This document shows positions 10,289 through 21,786 of a stretch of DNA of 64,000 nt, one piece after another. Location of the stretch: NCBI GenBank assembly GCA_930367215.1, contig OV884059.1, forward strand, positions 241,365,803 through 241,429,802, in the 5' to 3' direction. Below the pieces are notes generated by a model. That model saw only the letters and a list, made by a program, of their open reading frames with translations, was not told the origin of the DNA and did no database searches. This DNA comes from Pollenia angustigena. Lineage: Eukaryota > Arthropoda > Insecta > Diptera > Polleniidae. Both the position numbers and the translations under genes were made by a program. Position 1 is the first letter of the stretch, and every line of letters begins with the position of its first letter.

Positions 10289-11215
10289 CACTGAAAGAAA
10301 AATGCTTCATATATTTAATGAATCATTTTCATAAAAAAATGTTCCTTGTGTAAATGAAAATTTTCATTGTTTAAATGGAATTTCATAGTTAAAATGAAGT
10401 ATTTTCGTTAAAATCGCTTCATTGGATTTCGTAATTACGTTAAAAATTTTCATTGGATATATGAAAACTTAAGTTTGTCCAAGTTAAACAAAAAATTTTA
10501 ATTGGGAACATAAAAAAACGATATACAAACATAACTATATTCATAAATTAATACAAAATTATAGTTTCCTTAAAAAAATGTTTAATTGTTAATTAAAAAA
10601 TGTAAGATTTAATAATTTCATACATCTAATGTTACATATATGCCATTAAATTTATGAAATCAAACATTTTTTTTATAAAAGCAACATATTTCAATAATTG
10701 CCTTCATAAATTTAAATTTTCATTATGACAATAAAAATTTCATTATAGTAATGAAACAAAAACTTTCAATCCACTTTCAATCAACGTTGTTATTGTTATT
10801 ATGGACAATTTAATCTCATATTTACGCTCTTAATTGAGTAAAAAACATGGTTTTTTATCCAAAAACTACACTGCTCCGGTAGACTAGCTGGTAGTGAGCT
10901 AGTCTATCAGCACCGAGGTTGCGCGATCGAATCCCGCCAGAGACAGAAAAACAATAAAATACAGAAAAATAAAATAAGAAAAAAAAATAATTAAAAAAAT
11001 AAAAAAAATAAAATAATTAAAAAAAATTTTTACTCTATTGAATGTATTCATCCAATGAATAATATTCATAGATCTAATGTAATGTTTCATTAAATCCTTT
11101 TAATGAAACAGGTTTCATTGATCCAACGAAGCGCTGCATAGGTTCCTTTTTAATGCAATTTTTCATGGGATTAATGTCAAAATTCATTGGTATTGCGAAG
11201 AAAATTCTTTCAGTG
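10289..11215. mobile_element. TIR element with CACTGAAAGAA ends
   Basis: The left end reads CACTGAAAGAAAAATGC and the right end, reversed, CACTGAAAGAATTTTCTTCGC in part. The inside is made of short ATGAAA/TTTCAT motifs in both orientations and has no transposase. A tRNA-like stretch lies inside at 10870-10942. The ends resemble the TACACAGAAAAAATT elements at 15031, 46136 and 54000. No clear target duplication could be set. Confidence 0.6.
10870..10942 (+). other. tRNA-like relic inside a TIR element
   Basis: The stretch contains TAGCTGGTAGTGAGCTA, able to form a D-arm, and CGCGATCGAATCCCGCC, close to a T-arm with a pol III B box. It is markedly more GC-rich than its surroundings. I could not build a convincing anticodon arm, so it is a decayed tRNA or the head of a tRNA-derived SINE, not a working tRNA gene. 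Confidence 0.35.
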
Positions 11216-11218
11216 CAG

Positions 11219-11560
11219 TCAATCCTTTTCAAATGACAACCTCACCCTCTGTCCAGAAAGGACTTGGTAACCCCTGTTTTTGACAAACGAGGCCCTGTCG
11301 ACCGATCTTAGGCGGTATAACATTAACAACCGCACAGAGGAAATTCTGTTGCCAACCTGGAGTGTCAGCGAACCCTGAATGGCCAAAGTGCGTCTCATGA
11401 AGTAGGAGATCGCGAATACTGGATCCTCTGAAACACTGGCTCCAAACACAGCACGTTTGGGTGCTAAGATAGCAGTCCTATCACCAAACTAGGGAACGAA
11501 GGCTAGCAACCTACGTTTCTGAACTTAAATTGCTAACGAATCGCTTAGGCGCCCTATGCT
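11219..11560. other. Moderately GC-rich segment of unknown origin
   Basis: Its composition stands out from the flanks. It has a 76-codon frame on the minus strand without recognisable domains. It begins right after the CACTGAAAG element. I cannot assign it to a gene or repeat. Confidence 0.35.
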
Positions 11561-13532
11561 CCAGTGGGAGTTAAAGGAACATATATATAGTAGTTTATCA
11601 TATAATCTTTTGAAGATGGGTCAATTTGTTTGGTCGAAAGATTCCGTTTGGACATTTGTGTTGATGCAATACATCAGATTTAATAAAAAAGTCTTTTGCG
11701 TTTTAGGTAACGAAATATTGAAAAAAAAGTTTTGCATTTTGGCCAAAAAAAATATTGTCTTAGAGAATAATCTAACCAGGTGCCAAATATACGGGCATGT
11801 TCTGACAATCGGAAAACGTTTTACATTTGCGATTTTAACTTGAATTCGCATAATAGGTTTTCGGTCAATTGTAAACTCAAGAGGCTTCAAATTACAAAAG
11901 TATGGTTAAAAGAATTTGAATATTTTTAGAAACTATAGGAGGTATCAAACAAAACGCACGAATTTCAGAACACCGTAAAATAAATCTGCCGTTTTGTGAT
12001 TTTAGATCGTGCAATTGTCAGAAAGTTAATTCTAGAAAAATGTTCTGATTTTACTTACAGAGGGTTAGAGTAACAAATGACCGCAGTTGACCGACTATAC
12101 TTTGTTAATTGTATTGTAATTTGTACTTATTAGTCACGACAATTGTTATTAAAAGTGTGCTGTTTTAAGTTAATTTTAATATCAAAGAGAAGACTATGAC
12201 TATTAAATATAGACTTAATAACATTGCGAATACTTCATTTAAAAAGAATTTATATATAGTGTAACGAAATTAGAATTACCTAAGAAGTATTTATATTATT
12301 AGTTACAGGTTATCTCTATGGTGTTATATGAATATTAAAAAAGTTTTACACGGAATGACAAACTTAGTATACCTACCCAGTATACCCTCTTCCAAATGCT
12401 AGAACATGGAAATAATATGAAATCTGAATGCATCATTTATTGCAACTACATATTTAAAAAAGCTAAATAATTTTTTAAATGTTACAGCAAAATTTTTGGA
12501 AAACAAATTTAAGGTTTAAATTTATGTCTCTTTACAAAAACTAAAAACACTCAAACATACTCTAAACCAATAATTTTTTGTGGAAACTCCTAAAATTGAG
12601 CTAAAAGCAATCAATGAAGTATTTTAGAAAAGTGGGAGGGTTTCCATGCGGAAAAAGTTTATCGTGAATTCCCGAAAAAAATTTTGTGGAATTCACCAGA
12701 ATTTTATTTCGAAAAAGTACTATTCATATTTGGATCTGCTGTTTCATGTTTCTGTCTTTAAATTAAAATGATTTTTTCATTTCGCATGGAATTTGAAAGT
12801 TGGTTAAGTAAGATTAATAAAGAATCCTGGAATTAACCACAACAATTCATTAAGTTCTCATTTCTGATATTTAAGATTAAAAACTCTGTTTTGTGTTTTA
12901 TTTTAACAAAATTTTAAATCATTCTTAAAATTTCTTTTTAAATAAAATTCCTGGTTTTTCCTGCAAATAAGAAAAATTGCTGGAAATTAGAAACCCTAAA
13001 AGGTAATAAATTCTAAAAGATTTTCGAATTTCTACTACCCAAATACATCCAATAGATAAATTTGTTGTTTAAACAACGAAGTAGAAACTAATTTCCTTTT
13101 TTAAATGCCAACAAAAACAAAAAAATGAGGAAGTAAATTTATTCCACCATTTTTACTCTGTTCTTTGCTAATGAAATGTTAACAAAGGAAGACATTAAGC
13201 CAGCTTACAAAGAGACACAACATAGATAAGAAAACATTAAACGTACAAACTAAAAGCCTTTTTAGCAGAAAACTAAAATAAATCATTTTACTGATTTATA
13301 TTTTAGAAATCACATTTTTATTAAATCATGCTGTGGCCTTTACTGAATTTCATCAAGAGGGTTTACATTTTAACACTTATCACTTTTATTTAAATATCAA
13401 TTCATATTAAAATATTGTTTTTCACATAATTTTTGTGCCGTTTTTACAACACAAGTAATTGAACGTGCAGTAAAATTTATATGAAAAACACTCAGTTTTG
13501 CAATACTTTTGTGGAAACCGCACATTTATTTT
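11561..13532. other. AT-rich sequence with a DINE-like end near 12345-12395
   Basis: Mostly featureless. Near 12350 the block GGAATGACAAACTTAGTATAC matches the end of the repeat at 33870-34105, where the same GGAATGACAAACTTAG block precedes its terminus. The rest shows no gene or paired termini. Confidence 0.4.
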
Positions 13533-13597
13533 TATTTGACATGAAAAACGAACAATAAATATAAATTGATATTTAAATTAAATTGGTGAAATAGGCC
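13533..13597. repeat. Half of a GGCCYATTTCACC element
   Basis: Ends AAATTGGTGAAATAGGCC and matches one end of the complete element at 19926-20059, in inverted orientation relative to its left half. The opposite end was not found, so this copy is truncated. Confidence 0.5.
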
Positions 13598-13882
13598 CGG
13601 TTTTATTAAAAATAATTCATTTAGTTAAAAAAATGATATGCTCTGGAAATTGAATACGTGTAAAATTTAAGGTTTATAAAAATATTCCCTGTTGTATACA
13701 TCATACTTTAAGTAGACCTTATTTTTATTAGACTTTTTAAAATGAGGAAAAACTATTATACTTAACTACGAACTTAACATTTCCTTCGATTTCAAGTTTA
13801 CTTGATTTTGATTTCCTGAACATGGCCGATTAACTGTTTGTAAACTTTAAAAAAAATTTTATGAAAAAGGACGTTAATACCA

Positions 13883-14115
13883 GGGGTCTAATCACCGCAT
13901 TCGATACTATCGTATCGAATAAACTATCGAACGTTTTTGCATACGACAGACACTGACGTATCGAATGAAAATTCGATAAATGTAATGTCGAGTTACTCGA
14001 TAACGAATGCTATTGTTTCAAATTCCATAATTTTCATTCGATATCGTGTTTCATGATACCAAAATAAATAATTTCGATAAATTTTGCTCGATATCGTATG
14101 CGGTGATTAGACCCC
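13883..14115. mobile_element. Short palindromic TIR element (GGGGTCTAATCACCGCAT)
   Basis: The 18-bp ends GGGGTCTAATCACCGCAT are exact inverted copies, and the inside is full of TCGAT/ATCGA motifs. A second, diverged copy occupies about 55980-56460, where it carries another element. At 233 bp with no coding, it is a MITE-type element. Confidence 0.82.
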
Positions 14116-14641
14116 AGGGTTTAAAAAACTACAGTCGAAACCAAAAACTGTCGAACAAAAAACGAAAATTTTGTGTACAACTTTTCGCTTTATGAGTATG
14201 TTTGACAGCGACTATTTACATTTAATGAATCAGAAGTGAAAGCAACAGTTTTTTTTTGCCAATGACAAATAAATATGTGGACGAAATGGCAGTTTTTCTA
14301 CTTTGACCGCAGTTTTTAGACGCTGGTTAATTCATACATTCTAGTTTATACAATTTAAACCACTTTTATATCTTGTGATTTTAACTTTCTTTTACATTTT
14401 TTCAGTGAAACAAATCCGGGACAATCTTCAAAATTGTATCGAAATATGTACCGATCAATTATAGATCGAATCTGAAAGTGTTAACACAGAGATAAACTCC
14501 ATGCAAGCAATCCCTAAACATATTTACCAAAAAATCATCAGCAAAACTTTGTGGCTCTGCCTGCATACATGTATGTGCATTACACCGAACCTCAAAAAAA
14601 AGTTTATTCATTCATCCTCTAATATGACCCTGAAAATAATA
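14116..14641. other. AT-rich sequence, nothing recognised
   Basis: No gene or terminal repeat pair found. Confidence 0.4.
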
Positions 14642-14687
14642 GGACCAGTCCAAACACGCATGTAAAGAGTAGCCCACAAGGGACCAG

Positions 14688-14922
14688 CAGCCGTATTCTG
14701 TAATTCGCTTAAGCTAAATCTCTATTGCTAAAAATCTATAAAGTTGATTTAGCGATTTTTGGCTACGAATGGAATTTAATAACGTGCCTTTCTAAATTTG
14801 GCAACAACATAAAAATTTAATTCGCCGCAATTTTAGCTTTAAATGTCCTCGCTAAAATTTTTTAATTTTCTATTCTCTAAGGCAGATTAAGCTTTAGTAA
14901 AGTGAATTACAGAATACGGCTA
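14688..14922. mobile_element. MITE with CAGCCGTATTCTG ends and CAG target duplication
   Basis: A 235-bp element with ends CAGCCGTATTCTGTAATTC and, reversed, TAGCCGTATTCTGTAATTC. It is flanked by CAG at 14685-14687 and 14923-14925. Removing it and one CAG gives a sequence matching the uninterrupted R1 copy at 8985-9222. A 3-bp duplication fits PIF/Harbinger-like elements, but the superfamily is inference. Confidence 0.82.
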
Positions 14923-15030
14923 CAGGACTAGTCCAAAGGTAACCCAAACGTATGGAAAAAACATTGTCTGTTTAACATGACGATGTCCTAGGGGAGGACC
15001 ATATAACCCACCTTTGGACAACTAAGGAGT

Positions 15031-16056
15031 ACACAGAAAAAATTATTTTTCCAATTCAAACAAAAAATTTGTAGAATCAAACAATTTTTTGTCTAAAATC
15101 GGTCCTACAAACAAATTCGCATATTCAAACAATTAATTTGCATTTTGTTTATTGAAAAAAACGCCGATTTTTTCAAACAAATAATTTTACAGAATCAAAC
15201 AAAAAGTTTACTGAAATTCATATAAATTTCAAACAAATAATTTTGCTGAATCAAACAAAAAAGTTTTGGCACAAGCAATGACGCGCACACAAGCAAGTAC
15301 TGTTGGCGAAGATGAAGCAGAGCAGAGCGGCCGGCTATCTTTGAGACACATTTTTTTGTTGGAATAATTTTTGAACGAAGTCATATTTATACTCACAGTG
15401 TTTTTCTTCATCACTCACTGTTGCTTTATCCTTTCCTTTGCTAATGAAGAAGAAATGTAACCAAAAACGGCGGCAGACCGACTCGATATGTTTTCCGCCA
15501 TCATTCTATTTTTGTATTTGATGTATTTAAAAAAACTGTTTGAAAAAATTGAATACGGGATTTTGTTTTTTTTTTTACCAACTTTGAAACCAACCAAAAA
15601 TTTATTTTGTTTCTTATAATGTTTTTTCTGTTGTTTAAAAAATGAAACGTTTTTTTTACCTGCTATTGTTTTTGTTGCTTTTTTTACTACAAACCTCGTC
15701 ACGCTATTTTATCATTTTTCTTATTGCTGTACTTTTTTAAAGCGTCCAAAAATAGACTGCATGTGTTTTTTGTTGTAGTTCTTATATTTCACATAAAGAA
15801 GTGTTGCTTACAATCAATAAAAAAAAATGCAAAAAGACGACAACATTAAAGAGCGTTAAGTATTTCATACAAAATTATGAAAACTTTAAACCAATAGCGC
15901 GCTTAATAAATTTTTGATGAGTTGTCCACATTTTTGTTGGTTAAATAAAAATCAAACAAAAATATTGATTGAATCAATAAAAAAATTTGTAGAAATCAAA
16001 AAAATTTTCAAACAAGCGTTTGTTTGAAAATAATTCGGCAATAATATTTTCTGTGT
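15031..16056. mobile_element. TIR element with ACACAGAAAAAATTA ends
   Basis: A 1,026-bp element. The left end is ACACAGAAAAAATTATT and the right end is its reverse, AATATTTTCTGTGT. AGT flanks both sides (15028-15030 and 16057-16059). Internal blocks of ATTCAAACAAA and GAATCAAACAAAA repeat tandemly near both ends. Frames of 61 and 95 codons on the minus strand (15229-15702) show no recognisable domain. Related elements lie at 46136-48159 and 53999-54442. Confidence 0.78.
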
Positions 16057-16110
16057 AGTTTTAAAGAGGATTAGTTTTGAAGTCGTTTAAAAACGAAAGC
16101 ATGTCGTAAA

Positions 16111-16659
16111 AATAATTTTGAGGTAAATGGCTCCTAAAGGCAAAACATTGGTCTTCTCGAGACAAAAACATTGATATATATCATACTTGAAGATCGGACC
16201 GTAAATGCCTAAGGTATAATGAAATATGTTACAAGGCGATCCCTACGTTCGTCAAAAAAAAAAAAAAAAATTATGTGTACGGCGCACTTTTTTCCCTTGT
16301 AAGGTGGTACGGTCTAATATGTATTATGGGGCCTTTATTCTCATATTAGATTTACTTTCTACGAACATTTTTTATCATAAAATTCTCAATGGGAGTTCTA
16401 TTTTTACGAACCTACAAGAAAGCGCTCTAACGAACATTTGATTCATTTATGTTTTGTTTGGAAGATCAAATTTAAAATAGTCTCCATAATAAGACGGTAG
16501 AATTACGAAAAACTCTTCATAGATTGGAGTATGTAAAACAAATTGCTCTATAAAAAGTTGCACAAAATTAGGGCTGGACATATTTTTAAATGAAATCCCT
16601 TACTCATCTCATCATAGTCCACCAGACGGATCTTAAGTTCTAAATCAAGCCAGTCCACC
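16111..16659. other. AT-rich sequence, nothing recognised
   Basis: Includes an A run at about 16255-16270. No gene or repeat termini found. Confidence 0.4.
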
Positions 16660-16928
16660 CCAATAAAAAATGTAGCTTTCAACGAAGCAGGTTTGTAAAG
16701 GAGAAACGTAAAAAGAAATGAATTTTATATGGCCAGTTCTCACTTTAAAGCAATACATTTTTGGCACAGAAAGCGCTTTATTTATCTCATATAAAAATTT
16801 TTCAATGTAACGATCAGATTTACACTCTGAATTTTTGCTTTAATATGCTCCCTTACAAACCTGCTTCGTAGTAAGGGAATGCGGTGGCTCTTTATTTTTT
16901 GTAAATTCGTTCATTTTTTATTGGGATG
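16660..16928. mobile_element. Inverted-repeat element with CCCAATAAAAAATG ends
   Basis: CCCAATAAAAAATG at the left and its reverse complement at the right enclose a second inverted pair, GAAGCAGGTTTGTAA (about 16685) and TTACAAACCTGCTTC (about 16853-16867). The inner block with TACAAACCTGCTTCGTAGTAA recurs alone at 19402-19437. No coding sequence. Confidence 0.65.
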
Positions 16929-17573
16929 TTATAGCACTCAAAATCATATTAAGGTTGTTTATGATCTATTTATAATTTGTTCAACTATTTAAATGTTTAT
17001 TATAAATACTTAGGTGGTTGCATGTACAGAGTGGCGCATAGTGAACGTTATGAATAAATAAGTGAAACAAAATTTTCGTGTACGTTTTTTTTCAGAATAA
17101 CATTGAAAAATTTGGGAAATTTAGATGGAAGGACTCAGTTCAAGTCGAAGTATGAACACCAATTCTGGAAAAAAGAGGAATATAAATTTACTCGTTTGAG
17201 ACATTAAATATGTGTTTTATTTTTGTTTTTTAACAGAAAAAGCGTCGACGAACAGCTTGTTTGAAAGCTAGCATGGCGTATGAAAAGTGCCTTTATCATT
17301 TGTGGTGAAGTGGCAATGTGTAAAAACTGTCCGCTACTATCAACACAAATTGTGTAATCAAAACAAAAAATGCAAAAAGGGCATCTTTCGAAGAAAAAGA
17401 CAGCAAAAAATACAATATTTTCTGTCTCGTGACGCCTCTGTGTGCTCTGTGCATACAACTGAATGAAATTATGGCTTTTTTTAATTCTTTCGTTAACCTT
17501 CGTGTTGTGTGTGTGAAATTCGCGAAAAGTGCTCGGTACCTGGGGGCATAGCGAGATGATCGTTGATCTAGAT
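16929..17573. other. AT-rich sequence, nothing recognised
   Basis: Minus-strand frames of 84 and 104 codons overlap at 17204-17610 but lack recognisable domains and are probably chance. Confidence 0.4.
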
Positions 17574-17768
17574 CAGTGATAGCCACTCTACAGCCTCGCG
17601 AGGCAGTCAATAATCAAATCAAAACGGTCGGCAATTCACAGGTATACAACAACTTTGTTCGTTTCGAAACATCAGACTATCATCAGCCTCTGCGACCGCA
17701 CACAAGCACATAATATCTTTGTGTGCGTGCGCTCGGGGCATGGTTAGTTCGGGGCTTGGTTATCACTG
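17574..17768. mobile_element. hAT-type MITE with perfect 8-bp target duplication
   Basis: A 195-bp element with ends CAGTGATAGCCA and TGGTTATCACTG. It is flanked on both sides by ATCTAGAT (17566-17573 and 17769-17776). CAGTG ends and 8-bp duplications are the hAT signature. No coding inside. The target itself is a palindrome, so the duplication also extends the inverted repeat. Confidence 0.85.
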
Positions 17769-17972
17769 ATCTAGATGCACAGAAAAGATCATTGGACTAT
17801 ATTTTTTCAAAAACGATAAACAAGTTGCGGTTAATGCAAATAGCATTTATTACTGGACAATAATTGGCATTTTTTAATGCCCTAGGTAGAGAACAATTCA
17901 GAGTTGTGGTTCAAACAAAATTAAGTCACAGCTCACACAGCTCGTCCAACTATGGCATATAACTAGGCCATA

Positions 17973-18682
17973 CAGTGTTCCCAGTTTTGGCGATTTATCC
18001 CAAAATTTGGGATTTTTTTTGTAATTGGGGATAAAAATTTCGTGAAAATCGCCAGGGGATTTTTTGGGGAAAAGCTCTTTTTTCGCTGGGGATTTTTGGG
18101 GATAAAATATTATTATAAATTTCATTTTTGCATTGGCAATACCGATTTTCTCAAGATGTGGGTACAAATTTTAGTCTTTTTAGCAGCTTAAAATTTTTTC
18201 AAGAACTTGTTGAAATAGTTTAAAATATGCTTTTTGTACCAACTAGCATTACTTTTATTGAACTAGTCTAGTTCTGTAAAGAATACAACCAAAATCAATA
18301 TTTGCAACAGAATACAATATAAGTTAATACAATTAATAAGAATAAATACACGCTTTAAAATAATGCCACAAATTTATTCAATCATCTCAAATGCACTTTT
18401 TAAACCAACACATGCACTGGCTGATGAATTAGAAGATTTTGATTCCCTAATTTGTTACCCTTGTTACATACTATACATTGGTACATAGATACGTAGAACT
18501 CAAATAATAAATAACATTAGTTTTAATAATATTACACAAATGGATTTATTAAAATAAATCGATGTATGCATATTTTTCCTTTGGCATTTTATTACGAATT
18601 TTATTTTAAGAAAATGTGGGGATTTTTGGGGATGAAAAATCGCAAATTGGGGATAAGGCTTAAAATAAAACTGGGAACCCTG
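17973..18682. mobile_element. hAT-type element with perfect 8-bp target duplication
   Basis: A 710-bp element with ends CAGTGTTCCCAGTTTT and, reversed, CAGGGTTCCCAGTTTT. It is flanked by AGGCCATA at 17965-17972 and 18683-18690. Motifs of GGGGATTTTTGGGGAT type repeat near both ends, a subterminal pattern typical of transposase binding regions. No transposase is encoded. Confidence 0.9.
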
Positions 18683-18734
18683 AGGCCATATAACAATTAC
18701 ATGTTCAAATATGCCAAAATAAAACAAAAAGTTA

Positions 18735-19245
18735 TTAAGGGTCTTCATGATGTTGCTTAAAATTACCATTTGTGCAAATGGGTAAACTTGCGAGACTCGT
18801 TTCATGAAGATCCTTTTTAAGTTTTGTGTAATTTTAAACAATTAATGTCATTTCAAACAGAAACGTCAATAAAAAATATATTAAAAAAAAATAATCAAAA
18901 ATATAATAAAAAACTTGGAATTTGTAAATTATAAATGAAATTTGTTTTTAAACATGCATAAAGAAAGCCAATAGACTAATATGCTTATATTATTACAAGA
19001 ATTTATTGTTTGTGATTTATTTACACTTGAAGTTTTCATTGAAAAAGGCGGTAAGCATTAAACAAATTTGTCTGTATAAATGCACAATTGAACTGCGTAA
19101 GTTTACGAGTCAAAATTGTTGGGCAAATTTAAGCAGTTTGTGTAAATGAATTCTCATACAATTTTTGACAGTTCATTTACGAGGGCGTAAGAATGCACAG
19201 TTTGCACAGTTTACGAGACTTATAAACGATATCATGAGGACCCTT
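18735..19245. mobile_element. TIR element with TAAGGGTCTTCATGAT ends
   Basis: TAAGGGTCTTCATGATGTTG at the left pairs with the reverse of CGATATCATGAGGACCCTTA at the right. Flanking TTAT on both sides may be the target duplication, but the boundary is ambiguous. The inside is AT-rich and non-coding. Confidence 0.6.
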
Positions 19246-19401
19246 ATTATTTAACCAATAAAAAATTTAGCAGGTTTTTAAGGGAAAATTGTCAAAGTGT
19301 CGATTACCATCTCAATTTGAAGCTAAACAAAGCACAGAAACTGGTGAGTTTAACTGTCAGATTTAAACATTAAATTTCTTTCTACAGTTAGTTTCTAGTA
19401 T

Positions 19402-19437
19402 TCTCCCTTACAAACCTGCTTCGTAGTAATGGAATGA
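19402..19437. repeat. Copy of the inner block of the 16660-16928 element
   Basis: TCTCCCTTACAAACCTGCTTCGTAGTAATGGAATG-like block shared with 16848-16885, with no matching partner arm nearby. The remaining sequence from 19246 to 19925 shows nothing else that I recognise. Confidence 0.5.
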
Positions 19438-19925
19438 TTTGGACGAGTTCGTTCACTTACTTTAATGCGCATATATGTGGACTTATTTTTTAAAATGTAC
19501 CGTAAGTGCTTCGCAAAATGTTGAGCTTTCCCTCAATAATAAACTTCAGTGTATTTATCAAAAACAAAAACTTGGGAATTTATCACTTCAACTCAAATCT
19601 TATTTATAATAAATTTTGTATATCAACTTTGATAAAGTTTTTTATTTTAAAGGAACTGACCAAGGTATATTTACACAAGGTTAACCCGTTGCCCCAAATA
19701 TTTGTCAGCTGTTTACCCCTAGTTGGAAGCCAAACGTCAAATTTGGTGTGTATGAGAAAAAATTTGTACAATAGTGCGTTAAAGTGTTTTTGTTTTATAT
19801 AAAGAAAATTTTGACAATTCGGTTCCTTTTATAGAGCAGCATGTATACACTCCCAAATGAGTCTATCTTGTGTAAATATACCTTGGAACTGACTTCATTT
19901 TTAATATGGTTGCTGTTACAATAAT

Positions 19926-20059
19926 GGCCGATTTCACCAATTTATGTATATATCAATTTATGTTTAAAATTGGTTTTTCATGTCAAAAAGAAATAAAATT
20001 ATATTAAAAACTCTATTTAACTTTAAAAAGATATTTAAATTGAATTGGTGAAATAGGCC
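19926..20059. mobile_element. MITE with GGCCGATTTCACCAAT ends
   Basis: A 134-bp element with ends GGCCGATTTCACCAATT and, reversed, GGCCTATTTCACCAATT. Half of a second copy lies at 13533-13597. No clear target duplication was set. Confidence 0.65.
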
Positions 20060-20354
20060 ACAAGTGTGGAAAAAGTGATAATTCGTCAGCTCATTACTGG
20101 TTTGACCTACCGACCATTTAAAAAAAAAAAGAGTTAGGTATGAGGAATATATTTTTTTAATACCCTCTTTCTAAATCAAAAACCTGTTTCGCGAAAATTT
20201 TTATGGTTTCTGACATATAAAGCATTAATTTTGCTGCATATCAACTATTTCAAAATTTTTTAAGTACTGTTTTGCTCTACAAGCCATTGTTTGGCGATTG
20301 CAGCAATTAATTTGTGAAAAATAGTTTTATAAAATAACACAGTACAACAGCCAA

Positions 20355-20836
20355 TCTGGGGGGTGAGAAATTCCAAGTCAGGGTGATGGTACTAGGTCAG
20401 TATAGTAAAACCCTCAAAGGGTTTGGCGTTCGTATGTGTCAGTTTTTTTTTTTATGACATTTTAAATTTTTTCCTTATCTTGATGTTTTTTTGTTTAACA
20501 TAACTCGAGAACCACTTGTCCGATTTTGCTAAAACAAACTCAAAAAAATTTAGAATTACAATTTCTTTAATCTGTTCATATAACGTTTTTCTTTATAATC
20601 AACAGTTTTGCCGGTAAAAATAAATTTGTGGAGAATTATAATTGATAAGTGCAAAAAAATGTTCAAGCCTGGATGTATGCAGCAGATTTTATCACAAACC
20701 TGCACTGCAATTTTTGTGACTTTTTTAAGGGATCGGTGAAAATCGTCGGACTTTTGTTTGTTATTTGAAAGAATACACCCACATTCAGTGATGCCAACAG
20801 TAGGGGATTTCCCCTTTTCTAGGGATTTTTTTCGGA
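20355..20836. repeat. Foldback arm, left
   Basis: 482 bp that match the reverse complement of 21785-22266 at about 97 percent by eye. Both arms begin TCTGGGGGGTGAGAAATTCC at the outside and end at TTTCGGA inside. Near the inner end, CAGTGATGCCAACAGTAGGG resembles a hAT terminus. Each arm contains the same short frame of about 60 codons running towards the outside, with no recognised domain. Confidence 0.85.
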
Positions 20837-20880
20837 AAATTTCAACCGTAGGGAAAAGAGGACACAATTTTTAATTTTAG

Positions 20881-20887
20881 GGCATAT

Positions 20888-20919
<32 letters not shown>

Positions 20920-21786
20920 TCAATGGATATTATCCTTACTGACTAATAACAATATTGACTTAAAATTAATGAATAACAATATGCATTTTAAAATATACTA
21001 CAAATTTACAGAATATATGTAGTACATAAAAATTTACGAATAAAGAAAAACAATAAGAAAAATCAACAAATTGTGACATAGAAATGAATTGTCTACATTA
21101 CCTCGAAAAAGGATCAGCAATAGCGTAATTTTCTCTAAAAAAATTTAACAAAAAGCAGATTATAATGACGCGTATTGCGACAAGGTATATTAAATTTAGC
21201 AGACTCTACAGAAAATCACAACAAACATTACCATTAATAAGATTAACCATAAAAGAAACATTTAACATTGTACGACGACTTTTGAGCGATGGTAATTTTA
21301 TTAATACCAGTCTTCTAGCATAGGAAGGAAAGTTTGTCGAGTAACTCCAATGAAGATCACGTAAACAGAATAATAAAAATTATTTTTGGACCGATTCAAT
21401 ACGAGAATTGTGAATGTTGTAAAATGGATCCCAAATGATTGACTCATATTCTAAGATTGGTCTAACGAGTGATACGTAAAGTTGCTTCGTTATGTATGGA
21501 TCGGTGAATTTTTAACCCAGCGCTTAATAAAGCCAAGAACGCCTCGAGCTTTATTAACAGTTAATGTAATATGAGAAACAAAGTTTAATTTAGGATCCAG
21601 TAAGACTCCAATATCAAGAAACGAATCAACCAACTCCAGTTGATGACCACCAAAAGCATAATTAACAGCAATACAGTTATTTCTATAAAAACGCATGCTT
21701 TTGCATTTCACAAGATTCAGCTCCATCATATTATGATTACACCATAAAAAGAACTTATTAAGATCCGATTGAAGATAAAAATGATC
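20881..21786 (-). pseudogene. Jockey-type LINE fragment, 5'-truncated
   Basis: The minus strand encodes the C-terminal part of a jockey-clade reverse transcriptase. The first part (21786-21490) has LQSDL, a WC and KCK block, and LDIGVLLD-like positions. A different frame from about 21489 continues with TKQLY-SLVRPILEY and RIESVQ. The two parts are joined by a frameshift and broken by stops. The 3' end is a (TAAA)n tail at 20881-20919. The coding similarity starts exactly at the inner end of the right foldback arm, so the LINE forms the loop. The domain is the enzyme that copies LINE RNA at its target; here it is dead. Confidence 0.8.

Larger units (their letters stand above)
14642..16110. repeat. 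Dispersed repeat R1, copy split by two insertions
   Basis: Three blocks here (about 14642-14687, 14923-15030 and 16057-16110) align in order with 8985-9222. The gaps between them are exactly the two TIR elements at 14688-14922 and 15031-16056. This shows that both are insertions. Confidence 0.75.

Noticed and set aside
15415..15702. 95-codon lysine-rich minus-strand frame
   Set aside because: It lies inside the ACACAG element in A/T-rich DNA. The lysine and phenylalanine richness reflects base composition.
20556..20867. Short frame with KVTKIAVQVCDKICC, present in both foldback arms
   Set aside because: The two copies are mirror images from the same arm sequence. No domain or start context supports a gene, though it is worth a protein search.
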